Source: Kappaphycus alvarezii
Lineage: Eukaryota > Rhodophyta > Florideophyceae > Gigartinales > Solieriaceae
Assembly: GCA_002205965.3 (NCBI GenBank)
Contig: NADL03000547.1
Span: forward strand, 62,001-126,000
Reading direction: 5' to 3'
DNA length: 64,000 nucleotides
Below are positions 20,163 to 30,650 of this stretch, piece after piece. Position numbers and translations under genes: made by a program. Within the stretch, counting starts at the first letter, position 1; every line of letters starts with the position of its first letter. Below the pieces are notes generated by a model. That model saw only the letters and a list, made by a program, of their open reading frames with translations, was not told the origin of the DNA and made no database searches.

Positions 20163-20924
20163 TCATTCCCCCACCTTCCTTATCCAACCTTCCCTTTCAG
20201 CTTCAATCTCTATCATTTTCAAATACTCGTCCGGGCCTCCCTCTCCACAACATATTTTCAAAGATGCTTCGGAGAATCGCAATGCGTACTTCTCAGCGCA
20301 GTCATGAGTAAGAATTGGGTCTTCTCGGGCGTCAAGACAAATCGAATGCTGCGATCCGAGCCGCCCGATAAGCGACGCAACGTAAATTCCACGAACAGCA
20401 GAACCGAGCAGACTGTGAACACATGCAGCGTTGATCTAAGATTCTACTGCTCGGCGAAGGCCACTTTTGGTTCTTCCAGCTGACCCATGTCCCGGCCTAA
20501 TGTGGCAAAGGACCGCAAGATCGGGGTAAACTTTATGCAATCCCTTCTGAACGTTAGCGAAGGAAAGACAACGAGGACGATAGCCGAGTTGTTCTAGGGA
20601 ATCATGATCTCAAGCGTAGTCTCTTTTCCAGTAGATGTCCGCGGGACCGGGCCCGAAGATGGGCGATATCTCGCTGGCCACTGCAGCTGGCATACACTGC
20701 CCCTCGAAGTCTCGAAAACGCACACGATGGCTGCGGAGAATATGCGGAGGAAACAGAGAAGATGAAACAAGCGACGTAGGGAACAGAACGCAGTAATGTT
20801 TATTCGGGTGCTTTTGGCACCACCTGTCCATCTGCAAGGGGACTCCTACGCTCGAGCTGAGGTGCCTACCAGAGGCATCATTCACGATGAGACTATTTTC
20901 CCTCTCCTCTCTGGTCTTCGCCAT
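20163..20924 (-). pseudogene. Antisense accessory gene of Ty3-B: papain-like peptidase homologue
   Basis: The start ATG at 20922-20924 (MAKTREERENSLIV) opens a single frame to the stop at 20163-20165, broken only by TGA at 20610-20612 and TAG at 20436-20438, with no frameshift. It matches the C-terminal half of the Ty3-A antisense gene: RWCQKHP against KWCQLHP; RFRDFEGQCMPAAVASEI against VFRDETEVCIGFSISNEI (Cys77); GSQHSICLD against GVHHCVAM (His193); THDCAEKYALRFSEASLKIC against WDPCKRFALELSSQALREC (Asp208). The conserved Cys at a helix start, then His and Asp, fits a papain-like peptidase. The H3-like tail and the ~160-residue middle region of Ty3-A are missing, so only 34 residues precede RWCQKHP. 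Function in the element is unknown. Confidence 0.72.
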
Positions 20925-21211
20925 CTTAATGGTCCGCGGAGGGATTTGTGGATGGACCCTTGCTCGTATTAACACGAATGGAGCAGTCCCGAAGGCTTTA
21001 GCTGCCCTGAATCAACGTGTTTTCAGAGCGAGGACGGCACCGCATGGAGAGGGAGAATGGAATGATTGATCGCGGCGGTTGAGAATGTTGGAGTTGAGGT
21101 GAAGCGTCGCGAATTTTGGAACGTGAGGGTAGAGGGGGGGCAGTGAGTTCACGAGTCACCCCCAGGTTCTCGCTATATGGCGCGCCGGGCTTCCATCTGG
21201 GGCCGGGGTGG
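20925..21211. other. Spacer before Ty3-B 3' LTR
   Basis: Upstream region of the antisense gene. GGGTAGAGGGGGGGCAG at about 21126 is purine-rich and could be the polypurine tract, although it lies some 70 bases from the LTR. Confidence 0.4.
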
Positions 21212-21530
21212 TGTTAGTTGCTCAGGAGGGGTCACCAAAAAGCTGCCCTTTTTGACTACTTGTATGACGCTTTTTGGTTCTAGTTTTCTATTTTATCAGC
21301 TACTGCACTCTAGAGTTATTTTTAGTTATTTTCTACAGTATTTTATTTATGTTTTAATTTGTTAGGCCTCGCGCGTGTGGCTCTGGAACGGTCGGCCACA
21401 CCCGCGATTGCCATATAAACTGTGTTGGTCGTTGGAGGAAAGGGGAGAGAGAGGAGACAGGACACAACGACAGAACCTCCCTCTTCCTAGGGTCGCCAAC
21501 ACAGTTTTAAAAAATCCCTTTTCGACCCCA
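21212..21530 (+). repeat. Ty3-B 3' LTR
   Basis: Starts TGTTAGTTGCTCAGGAGGGGTCACC and ends about CGACCCCA. Closely follows the 5' LTR with scattered substitutions and short indels. Confidence 0.8.
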
Positions 21531-22386
21531 TCAGTGACCATCAACGCCGCGTGTTGTTGGAGGAGAATTGTCCTCACCCTGGAATATTGGTCCAGGGCTC
21601 GGTTGGCGACCGCTCCGGCTACCTCCGTGATGTGGCGGAACGCTTCGGGATGCCACCCCCCGAGTACAGTACTGTACAGTAGGACTACAGTACGTTAAGT
21701 TGAGTACAGTACAGTACAGTACTATACAGTGGAGGCGGAAATTCTTGCTGCGGTGGGAACAAGTTCTCAGAGGCGCGGAGGAAGGGCAGTGTAGTGGTCA
21801 CAATCTTTGATGGACCCTTCAGCGGGACCCGGCTTGCCGCTTCTGGACCATTATTGTACGGCACCAACATGCAAGCGGTACAATTTTGAAGGCACAGTAC
21901 CGCTTGTGTATTCTTATTGAAATAATCTTATTGAAATAAACAATTATAGAATACTGTACTCGATGTTGAAATAAACAAGTGTAGAATACTGTACTCGGGA
22001 CTCAAGAATTTTTTTTGCCTTGCTGTAAAACACCTGTGTACTGCTTCACAGCGTAACCCGACCGGCAATCGTTCGATACTAAACCTCTGCAGTTGCTGTT
22101 CTGTACAATTGAAGTGGCCACATACTGTATCGGGCATCTTTCGGAGACAGCTCACCGTGCTCTAGGTAGCAATCTGGTCGACGACGATGCATTTTTATTG
22201 TTATTATTGCTATAAGCTGCAGAATACCTTGACCAGATATTTTGGTACCATTTGCCAGGAAGACATTTGTAGCCTTATCAAACGCACTCAAAGCACTACG
22301 GATGACACGTCGAGCATCATTCGTTACATAAACTTGGGATGGTCACCTAATGCCTCGGAACTTCCTGTTGAACAAATTCATATCCA
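21531..22386. other. Non-coding stretch with GTAC palindromic repeats
   Basis: GTACAGTACTGTACAGTAG and GAGTACAGTACAGTACAGTAC lie within 21660-21730. AAATAATCTTATTGAAATAAAC-type and TAGAATACTGTACTCG repeats follow to 21995. A possible minus-strand exon (22079-22291) is not supported by any recognisable motif. Confidence 0.5.
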
Positions 22387-22887
22387 ATGCCAACTTCCGT
22401 ACCACCCGAGCCGCATCCTTCTGGCATTGATAACAACAACCAGGGCCCAGAAATCACAACACCCAATCCCACCCCAGCGCCTCCTCCAACGACTACCCCC
22501 TCTACACATTCTCATGGCTTCGCGGCCACACCGCAACCCCATTTCCACAATTCAAACTTTACACCGCGCCGCACTTCAGTGTCCCTTGCCTCCTCTCACC
22601 AGAACTCACTCGAACGTCAGCCATCAGAGAGAGACCAGGAAGAAGATGCATTCGTCTTGCTTTTGCAAGCCTTCGAAGCTTTTGTTATAGGGGCGTTCGC
22701 TGGCGTCCTCATCAACTTACTTGCGCTTTTTTTTGTCAAGGAGAGGATCTGGCGAGGTGTGCGCGGATTCGGACGTGATCTCTGTGAAGTGGGCGGGGCC
22801 TGGCCTTTTGTCATCGGTGTCGTCTTTGGTGGTGTTCTGCAGGCTGCAATTGCAGCCTTTATCCTTGTTAGTTTGCTTCGAGATTGA
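22387..22887 (+). CDS. Hypothetical membrane protein with proline-rich N terminus
   Basis: An uninterrupted 166-codon frame from ATG to TGA, rare in this decayed window. Residues 1-90 are rich in Pro, Thr, Ser and His. Residues about 98-117 (AFVIGAFAGVLINLLALFFV) and about 137-162 (WPFVIGVVFGGVLQAAIAAF onwards) are two hydrophobic segments separated by a basic loop (KERIWRGVRGFGRD). This suggests two membrane helices with Gly-rich packing. I recognise no family. It lies between Ty3-B and the copia element with no repeat overlapping it, so it may be a host gene. No intron or promoter can be shown. Confidence 0.5.
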   Translation: MPTSVPPEPHPSGIDNNNQGPEITTPNPTPAPPPTTTPSTHSHGFAATPQPHFHNSNFTPRRTSVSLASSHQNSLERQPSERDQEEDAFVLLLQAFEAFVIGAFAGVLINLLALFFVKERIWRGVRGFGRDLCEVGGAWPFVIGVVFGGVLQAAIAAFILVSLLRD

Positions 22888-24070
22888 AGTTCCAAGGAGT
22901 TGTCATTTCTGCAGGGCGAATAGTTCTACGTATTGCAATCGCTCAAGCTGTTCCCTAAGCAGAGGACTGGACGACGGTACATTTTTTTCGACTTGCAGAG
23001 CTCGTGTTAGCGGTTCCTGCCTCGTAGGGAATCAGGTTGGTCTACAGCGAGTGCAGTGATGGCCCGAATCGTAATGCAAGACATTGGCATCGGAAATACT
23101 GTGGAGTCCTGATAATGTTCACATCTGGCTTCGATAGTTTCCCGAGATGTCGCTTGCACGCCGCTGAGAATAATTCTGGTCGTCTAGGGTATCTAGAATG
23201 GAGCGGTCCACTTTTGTCTTTTACGAAAAGCTGCGAGAGCAAACTGCTAAACTTGTCTGTAAAGTTTTATGCGCTATCCTGATCGCGGAAAGCCGTCATT
23301 GAGTGCGTCGACAACTTTCGATATTTAAGTGTTTGAAGAGAAGTGGATATCCCAACTTTACGGGGACACTTTAACTGACCATTACGAGTTCATCCTGTGT
23401 GAATGACGGTCTTAATGAAATCCTGTGTTATCGACTGCAGGCACTGGGAAGTATTAACGTGTTTTGATTTATGACGCCGAATACATACCCAAGAGAAACA
23501 GAAACAGAAACTAGAAGACGGTAACAATAAAGTGGTCGACTCCGGACGATCCTGGAATGATAGCAAGGAAATAGCCCCCGACCATACTAGTCCGCTAAGT
23601 CGTAAAATGACGCTCCTGTCGTGGTTTGACCTGCATAACGTACACCGTAGCTGGCCCTGTGCTGATCTTTTGGTAGAGCTGAGGAACCGGCGAATGGACG
23701 CCATACATGTAGGGAATTCAATTACTGCGCTCCGGCGATAAATCGCCGACCTTTTCCGATTCTCATACCCTGCAAATAATATGATCTCGATCTACATTCT
23801 AAGGTACCGCTTAGTCTGTAAACTTGCAACATCCGCTACTCATTGTCTCAGGAATTACCGGCGTCACTTCAGGAAACGAACCTACTTTCCGACAACTGTA
23901 GTACCCAAACTTGCTCTCTTCCAAGGTTCTATGATCATAGAGGTTTACGGTTCCAGTTGCTGGCTTCGAACATGAAATGTCGCAGGCCGCGAAATTTCTG
24001 CCGAAACCAAGACTTAGTCCACCAACAAAAAGCATCCACTGCTCATACCCCAAAGGCTTCTTCCCGTGCC
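22888..24070. other. Intergenic stretch
   Basis: Several short frames on both strands overlap (for example 23811-24095 minus, 94 codons) but none has a recognisable motif or a partner. I see no repeat or RNA gene. Confidence 0.4.
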
Positions 24071-24146
24071 GATCACTACGATCTGTAGTTGACACACAGA
24101 ATCCTTTCGATCACTGCGATCTGTAGTTGGCACACAGAATCTTTTC
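24071..24146. repeat. 38-bp tandem repeat, two units
   Basis: GATCACT-CGATCTGTAGTTG-CACACAGAATC-TTTC occurs at 24071-24108 and 24109-24146 with three differences. Confidence 0.8.
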
Positions 24147-24599
24147 CCTTCTGACGGCAGAGGTATGATCTACGGCGAACCATGCAAAGGCCTAATATCC
24201 TTGGGATTAACTTCGTGTGCGGATGTGAGTTATTGCGCTGTACATTACGTGTGCAACTTTTGGATACGCACACGTGGACGATACACGTAGACGATTTCGA
24301 ATTCAAATCTTTGTGCACACGCGGAATTCGTTACAGTAAGTGTGGCCAGCACTGTATTTGAAAAAATATGGTTCATTGTACAGTATTAATTTTATTCCAT
24401 TAAGTATAGCAGTAACTACAATTTTTTCACAAATTGTATGAAAAATGTATTATAGTAAGACACGAGTACTGCACAACTAGTGCCTGGGTGATAGGGGAAT
24501 TTTAGGTTATTTTAATGTATGGAAGATGTGGTCGGTCGTATCCACGTCGCTGGAACTGGGTTGCTCGGGACAAGTCAGCTGCGACGGTTTCGTCCAACG

Positions 24600-24740
24600 C
24601 AGCATGCCTTACGGCTGGCCTCACACAAGCCCTATGAGGTCATACCTCACTACTCTGCCTCCTTTTCAGACTCTAATACACAGACCTGCCCCCTACTGTG
24701 CAGTAGTCTTCGGAAAACAGCCGTCCTGCATCCCTAACCA
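24600..24740 (+). repeat. Dispersed repeat, left copy
   Basis: The block CGGCTGGCCTCACACAAGCC...CGTCCTGCATC recurs inverted at about 31185-31295, on the other side of the copia element. I cannot assign it to a known class. A further shared block (GGGGAATTTTAGGTTATTTTAATG near 24495) also occurs near 13230. Confidence 0.65.
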
Positions 24741-24861
24741 GTAACACTGAATAACTTTACATAAAGGGCCAGCTACATGGAACCGAGCAGGAATGCCACG
24801 TTAGACATGCGGTACAGTACAGTGGTTTTTAGGGTTTTTAGGGGTTTTATTAGGGTACAGT

Positions 24862-25363
24862 TGTTTATGCCGAGAGATGCATTTACAAATCGTACGTGGA
24901 CAGATGTCCACGGACTGAGCAAATGAAGATGTGATTGGTTGTATACGCTAGATGATGACCTTTAATGGAACTAAGCTCCACATACACAGAGGCGTGTAGG
25001 TAAGAACGAGGAGTGCTCGCGACGAGTGGTCGCATTGTTTTTGGCGCAGTTGCATTCGCATGTTTGGATTGTGTGGGACGCCATCGCAGAGCGAATGTTA
25101 ATACAGTGCATTGCGACTAGGACTTTCAATGGAAGAGAGACGCGGGTCCTAGTTGCGTAGCGATGTGCTTGAAGTCTACTAAAGGATAGAATAGCGGACC
25201 TCCTTGGAAGTAAGGGGGTAACCCGCAGCTTGTGCCGATCATCGTGTTCTGGTAGACAAACCCTTCACACCACCACATTCAACTTCGTACCGAGAGAGTC
25301 TCTTTCCCCTCGCTTCCTACACACATGTAGACCCTTATCCCTGTAGGCCGCTGAAATTTTAAG
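24862..25363 (+). repeat. Copia 5' LTR
   Basis: TGTTTATGCCGAGAGATGCATTTAC to CCGCTGAAATTTTAAG. Nearly identical to 30145-30650, including AACTAAGCTCCACATACACAGAG and GAGAGTCTCTTTCCC-CTCGC. No tRNA-like TGG site is clear before the gag ATG at 25366. Confidence 0.85.
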
Positions 25364-25365
25364 TT

Positions 25366-26587
25366 ATGGTCCCAGGGGCTCAAGAGACCTCGGTGAACAG
25401 GCTAGTTGATGCTCCTAGACTCACAGCCAGGTCGGACAAGTTCAAGTATCGAACCGGCGCCCGTACGTGGATGGAACGGGTGAAAGTATTTGCCAACGAA
25501 GGCGACACCAAGGCCAAGGGTGTTTCTAACGGGTTTGGACACGCACTCTACGCTGGCATGGACTCTGCTTATCAGAAAATTATTGAGTCGGAGATCCAGT
25601 AGGGTAATCTGTCATTGGGACCAGTAGAGACCGACGAATTGTTGACCTATCAGCAATATAAAGACGTAGTCGAGAAGATCCTGCAGATCGTGGCAAAAGA
25701 TTCTTCAACGGATGCAGCCAAACGATTCATCACATCAAGTAGAAAGTTCTTTGCTTGTAGGAGGAACGAGTCAGAAACATACTCTGATTTCGCTGAAAGT
25801 TTCCGTGGAGTAGCACAAGAGCATCTCAACTGTTTCCTACACGCTCCCACAGACCAGGAGACGCAACACATCGCTCTTGTGTTATTAGATAACGCGAAGC
25901 TACCGGACACAAGCTACAAAAAATCTGTTGTCCATACTCATCAACAAAGCAGCAGAACCCGACGCACCCAAGAACACAACGAGGTTGGTATCTGACTCTG
26001 AGTTGAAAACAGCGTTCATGCATATCGAATCTTCTTCCCAAACACTTCAAATGATCATCGACAGCCAGAACGAGATTGAAGGACCTATCGATTTAGATAG
26101 TCTAAAGGATTCGTTAGCGATCGCCTTGGATGCCATGGCCCCAGTTGCGACACGTACGTCCATCAATAACCCGGACGAATTTCAACCTCTGCATTTCAAT
26201 TTAAAAGATACAATCGATGCACTCAAGAGCATCCGAGCCGCACAGGGAGAACCTAGACGCGTTCCAGATAAAGACCTTCCGAAGCCCGTAGGGAGCCTGA
26301 TGAGGAATCGTACAAATAGGGGCTTTCGGAATTCTTACGTTAAGGAACGGTCACCAGATAGTTTCCAACGTAACTCCCGTTGCGTAGCATGTGGTCCCAA
26401 CGGACATTGGGCTCGCGATAAGCAGTGTCCGATGAATAAACATAGCCCGAAAGGGCATCAAAATTCGAAACGCCGAGAGCCATGGAATAGAAATGTGCAC
26501 CATAGAAAGGCCGTGAGGTTCTACAACAACAAGAAAGAAGAAGAATCAGACTCAGACGACTCAGGAGAACCCGAAGCGAAGAGATAA
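25366..26587 (+). pseudogene. gag: Copia gag
   Basis: Starts at ATG 25366, directly after the LTR. A TAG at 25600-25602 interrupts the frame, which continues at 25615 to 25995. Then a frameshift near 25930 leads to 25928-26587. The end has a zinc knuckle, CVACGPNGHWARDKQC (Cys-x2-Cys-x4-His, last Cys six residues on instead of four), followed by a basic and acidic tail. Confidence 0.75.
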
Positions 26588-27017
26588 TTCCACAAATAGA
26601 GAACTCATGGGGAACTACAACCCTATTTACGACCACGGCTCCCCTTTCTCGACGTCCGGAATCCACTCCGCAGTTCGATTATGCGAGATGCTGGAAGTCG
26701 GCCTTGTCACAAAGCCGCACGAAGGCAACATGACACACGGATGGGGGGAGAAAGGCCTCTACCCGAAGCCTATTATCGGCCTCTGGGAACTCACAGTATT
26801 TGACATTGAAAATCAACCTTGTTGCTTTACCTTTCATTTGCTCCCCGATGACTCCTCTATCATCCTTGCGCTTGACTTAGGTAAATACTCTATCCAAAAC
26901 TGCTTAACAGATACCTCATTCATCACGTTCAAACGACCCGTGGATACGGACTTACGAACATTTCACACGTATATTTCAACACCAGTGGACACGCCTAACA
27001 ACACGAACTTCGAGTAA
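26588..27017 (+). pseudogene. Copia protease region
   Basis: The frame 26607-27017 contains IYDHGSPFSTSGIHSAVRLC. This fits an aspartic protease active site in which the usual D-S/T-G is DHG. The rest (FHLLPDDSSIILALDLGKYSI) parallels the flap and the second hydrophobic-Gly motif (ALDLG). Assigned from position and motif. Confidence 0.55.
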
Positions 27018-27019
27018 GG

Positions 27020-28648
27020 GTGGTCACGCCATTGAACGAGGACTTCACCGCACTCATGTGCATAAGTCTTCTTGAAAAATCCAGTCGCAAGCCGGAGATA
27101 TTCGCGAAGAGAGTGCATAGACTCACTCATGCCCCACCAGCGCATATTAAGAGTGTCTGTGACCAAGCAGGGATCTTATCACCGAAACCAGAAGAAGCCA
27201 TAGACTCAATCGATGAGGCATGCGAAAAATGTACGAGAGAGGGGAGACCAGCTGTGAGCCGTAATATTTCCCTTACCCATGTTAACGAGGCATTTAACAT
27301 GGAAGTGCAAGTGGATTTCGGGTTTGAAGAAGTTAATAAGGCTCAGCATACAATCTTGGTCTTTACAGATACGGGTAAATCTTACACTGAATCCATTCCA
27401 GTTAAAAACAGAGACGCCGAGACGATTTCATCCTGCTTGGAAACTTGTTGGATATTCAGGCACGTCGCCCCCTTGTCCATATCCGCAGATGACGAGTACA
27501 ACCGTAAGAAGTTATGACGCCGGCTCGACGCACACAGCATCGTCTTCAAAGCGCGCCCAGCTCGGCGCCATAATAAGACAAGCATCTTCGAAAGGAAGAT
27601 CCAGACTTTGAAGGGGATTATAAGAAAACTAGACGCAGAGAAGACCTCATTATCCCCGACGTACATCGGTCATCGCGCTGCCTTCCTCTCTAATTTCTTC
27701 TCCGGTACCAAACTCTTAAGTTCCTTCCAGCTGGCTAGAAGATACCAGCCTTCGTTGTTGAGTATCCCCCAGACAGTCGTCCCCAAGCAGTTGCTCGACG
27801 CACATGTCGAACAAACCGCAACCAGGGCGCTTCAACTCGCAATGCACGCTAACGCATCACGGTGTCTACCACAAGAAGCGTAAAATCCAGGAGACAATGT
27901 GTGGGTTTGGTATAGCTCTACGAAGGGCAACGAGAAGGACGAATGGGTATCGGCGAGAGTTGAGAAAGCCCTCAAACACCACTTGGAAGTGCCCCGCATC
28001 AAGAACAGGAAACCCGTAGCCGGACCACCAATGAGGCATGCATGTGATGATACAAGGCTAGCACCTGACTCTGAACTCACGAGAGAACTCATGCAATGTT
28101 CTCTCGAAGAGGAGTTATACGGTGCAGCGGATGGGGGGAGTGGCAAGAATGGAACCAAAATAAAACATACGCCGCAGCCTGATGTTAACTCCCTACTATC
28201 AAGAAGAATTCCTAAGGGAATATCCGCCGACGAACTGGACGTCGGCCTAAAGACAGCTGTAGGACCCGAGAAGAAATACGCCGCAATCGATGATGAGGTA
28301 GAGCAAGAAGTACCACAGGCTGCCATAGCGAAGGGCGACACAGAGATGGACATCGAAAGGAGCATGGACAAAGCCGCACAAAAGGGCAAAGCCGAGATGG
28401 ATATCGAGAGGAGCGTAGATGAAATTAAAGGAACGTCGACAATCGCACTGAACTCAAATCAGAAAAAACCCGCATTTTGGATGAGATCTTTGAAAAAGTC
28501 GGTTCTCAACAAGTGTCTAGGAATAAGCTGTAATTCGCACCCTCATGGATACTTGACGAAGCATTCGAGAAGGAACATTCGCCAAACTGGGCGGACCCCT
28601 ACCGAGACGTCAATGAGAGTGAAATTGCCGATGACGCTAACATTGTAA
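27020..28648 (+). pseudogene. pol: Copia integrase and linker
   Basis: One frame runs from 27020 to 28648 with stops at 27515-27517 and 27881-27883. The N-terminal zinc region has HAPPAHIKSVC and CEKC. The catalytic Asp residues are in MEVQVDFGFEEV and LSISADDEYN, and the Glu is in SIFERKIQTLKGIIRKLD. The linker contains a repeated peptide (GDTEMDIERSMDKAAQKGKA and AEMDIERSVDEIKG, about 28335-28430), a short internal duplication. Confidence 0.8.
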
Positions 28649-29658
28649 CGTCACACGTCGTTTACAAGGTAAAGACCGACAAGAATGGTGACCGAATACT
28701 GAAGGCGCGTTTAGTACCGCATGGCAACGAAGACAATGAAAAGGAGTTTCTTCGTAAGGATTCCACCAACGCTCAACTCTCGATCATCAGGCCGGTACTG
28801 TGTCTTACGATATTCCTGAGATTCTCACTGCAGACCGCGGATATTAAAGGAGCCTACCTCCAGAGTGGGCAGATTAAACGAGACGTATACGTGAGAACGC
28901 CACGTGAATGGCGGCCGAATATCAACTATCGAAAGGGCTCGTTATGGAAACTCATTAAGCTACCATACGGCATCTTCGAGGCCGGACGCCAATGGATGTT
29001 GACTGTGGAACACTGGATGACTATAGTAGCCGGGATGAAACGCGTGTTCGGGATAGGGCAGCGGTTCGTTAAGAGAAATGATGCTGGCAAAATTGTGTTG
29101 ATAGTGGCCAAAGTCACAGATGACTTTATGGTATCAGGGCTTCCAAGGGAAATAGATTATTTCATGGACGCTATGAAAGAAAGATTCGTCGTCGGTAAGA
29201 TCACTGATGGCCAACTATACATATTTGGTGGATGCGAGATCGAAAGACACACGGACGGGAGCATCCAACTGAGCATGAGATCGTACTGGAAGCGGATAAA
29301 GACCATCTTCATGTGTAGAAAAAGACGTAAGATGACGTCAAATAAGGCAACCGCAAACGAAATTATTCACTACAGGAGCCTGTGTGAAACACCTCTGTAT
29401 CTAGGTAACGGCGTGTTGCCTCAAGCCTCAATGGCGGTGTCCTTAATGCAACAGAGTCTTGGAAGAGTCACTGTTGCGCACCTGTTGGAAGCGAATAAGT
29501 TGGTGGATGAAGCTGCAACCGCGTATCGTATACGCAGTAGTCGATTCACCACAGGATGTGGTTCTCTGTACGCTATCAGATGCAACTCACCCTCGCGATC
29601 GCCACTACGGGCAAACGGGAATGCTCATCGGAATATTGTCAAGGAACGAAAGGAGTGA
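28532..29658 (+). pseudogene. pol: Copia reverse transcriptase
   Basis: Open without stop for about 375 codons. Motifs: VVYKVKTDKNGDRILKARLV, LQTADIKGAYLQSG, WKLIKLPYGIFEAGRQW, and the catalytic box KVTDDFMVSG in place of YVDD (both Asp kept). Then YIFGGCEIERH. The frame leaves the RNase H phase by a frameshift near 29480. This is the best preserved coding block of the element. Confidence 0.88.
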
Positions 29659-30094
29659 CGGGGACGTATTACACCTGATAGACTGGTGCTCTCACAAGCG
29701 ACAGCGAGTAAGTCATTCTGCGTAAGGTGCCGAGATATTAGCCGCCGCCTCGTCCGAAGAAAGGGGTTATTATTACAAAACGGCAGTGAATACGATGTTC
29801 CCCAATTCACAGCTCAAACATGAGCTCAACGTTGACTCCAAAGAGCTATGGGGAACTATCAAAACCCTACACGAAGGGAAGGGTTGTGAAAGGAAGGAGT
29901 ATCGTCTAAGGCAGACAGTACAACGCATCCGCAATAGCTTCGACGCTAAGGAGTTCAACGTGATTCGGTGGATACCAAGTAAAGAAAACCTCGCAGACGC
30001 AATTACCAAAAGGAACTTCAACACGTGTGCGAGGTCGAATCACGTTTGGTACATCGGTCTTTTGGACAAATGTCTGGACAAAGATGACTGGTAA
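29480..30094 (+). pseudogene. pol: Copia RNase H
   Basis: The phase differs from RT. It has VVLCTLSDATHPRDRHYGQTG (Asp), VLHLIDWCSHKRQRVSHSA, a TAA at 29723-29725, then GAEILAAASSEERGYYYKTAV (Glu), LNVDSKELWGTIKTLHEG and IRWIPSKENLADAITKRN near the end. Stop at 30092-30094. Confidence 0.85.
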
Positions 30095-30144
30095 CCAGAA
30101 CGTGGTGAGTCTCAATCAAGAGACTAGCTCTCGACTGAGGGGAG

Positions 30145-30650
30145 TATTAATGCCGAGAGATTCATTTATACATCGTATGTGGACAGATGTCCACGGACTG
30201 AGCAAATGAAGATGTGAGCTGGTTGTATACGCTAAATGATGACCTTTAATGGAACTAAGCTCCACATACACAGAGGGCGTGTAGGTAAGAACGAGGAGTG
30301 CTCGCGACGAGTGGTCGCATTGTTTTTGGCGCAGTTGCATTCGCATGTTTGGATTGTGTGGGACGCCATCGCAGAGCGAATGTTAATACAGTGCATTGCG
30401 ACTAGGACTTTCAATGGAAGAGAGACGCGGGTCCTAGTTGCGTAGCAATGTGCTTGAAGTCTACTAAAGGATAGAATAGCGGACCTCCTTGGAAGTAAGG
30501 GGGTAACCCGCAGCTTGTGCCGATCATCGTGTTCTGGTAGACAAACCCTTCACACCACCACATTCAACTTCGTACCGAGAGAGTCTCTTTCCCTCGCTTC
30601 CTACACACATGTAGACCCCTTATCCCTGTAGGCCGCTGAAATTATAAGCA
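30145..30650 (+). repeat. Copia 3' LTR
   Basis: TATTAATGCCGAGAGATTCATTTA to CCGCTGAAATTATAAGCA. Same sequence as the left LTR with scattered changes and one-base indels. Confidence 0.85.

Larger units (their letters stand above)
14285..21530 (+). mobile_element. Ty3-B: Ty3/gypsy-type LTR retrotransposon with antisense accessory gene
   Basis: Two direct LTRs at about 14285-14602 and 21212-21530 enclose gag and pol on the plus strand (to about 19290) and an antisense gene at 20163-20924. Organisation is the same as Ty3-A but the LTRs are unrelated. I see no clean target duplication. Coding capacity is better preserved than in Ty3-A: gag-protease-RT run in one frame from 15384 to 17330 with two stops. 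Confidence 0.85.
24862..30650 (+). mobile_element. Ty1/copia-type LTR retrotransposon
   Basis: Direct LTRs (about 24862-25363 and 30145-30650) enclose gag, protease, integrase, reverse transcriptase and RNase H in that order on the plus strand (integrase before RT is diagnostic for copia). The frames are broken by a few stops and frameshifts, but RT is open for about 375 codons. GACTGAGGGGAG just before the right LTR fits a polypurine tract. Confidence 0.88.
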
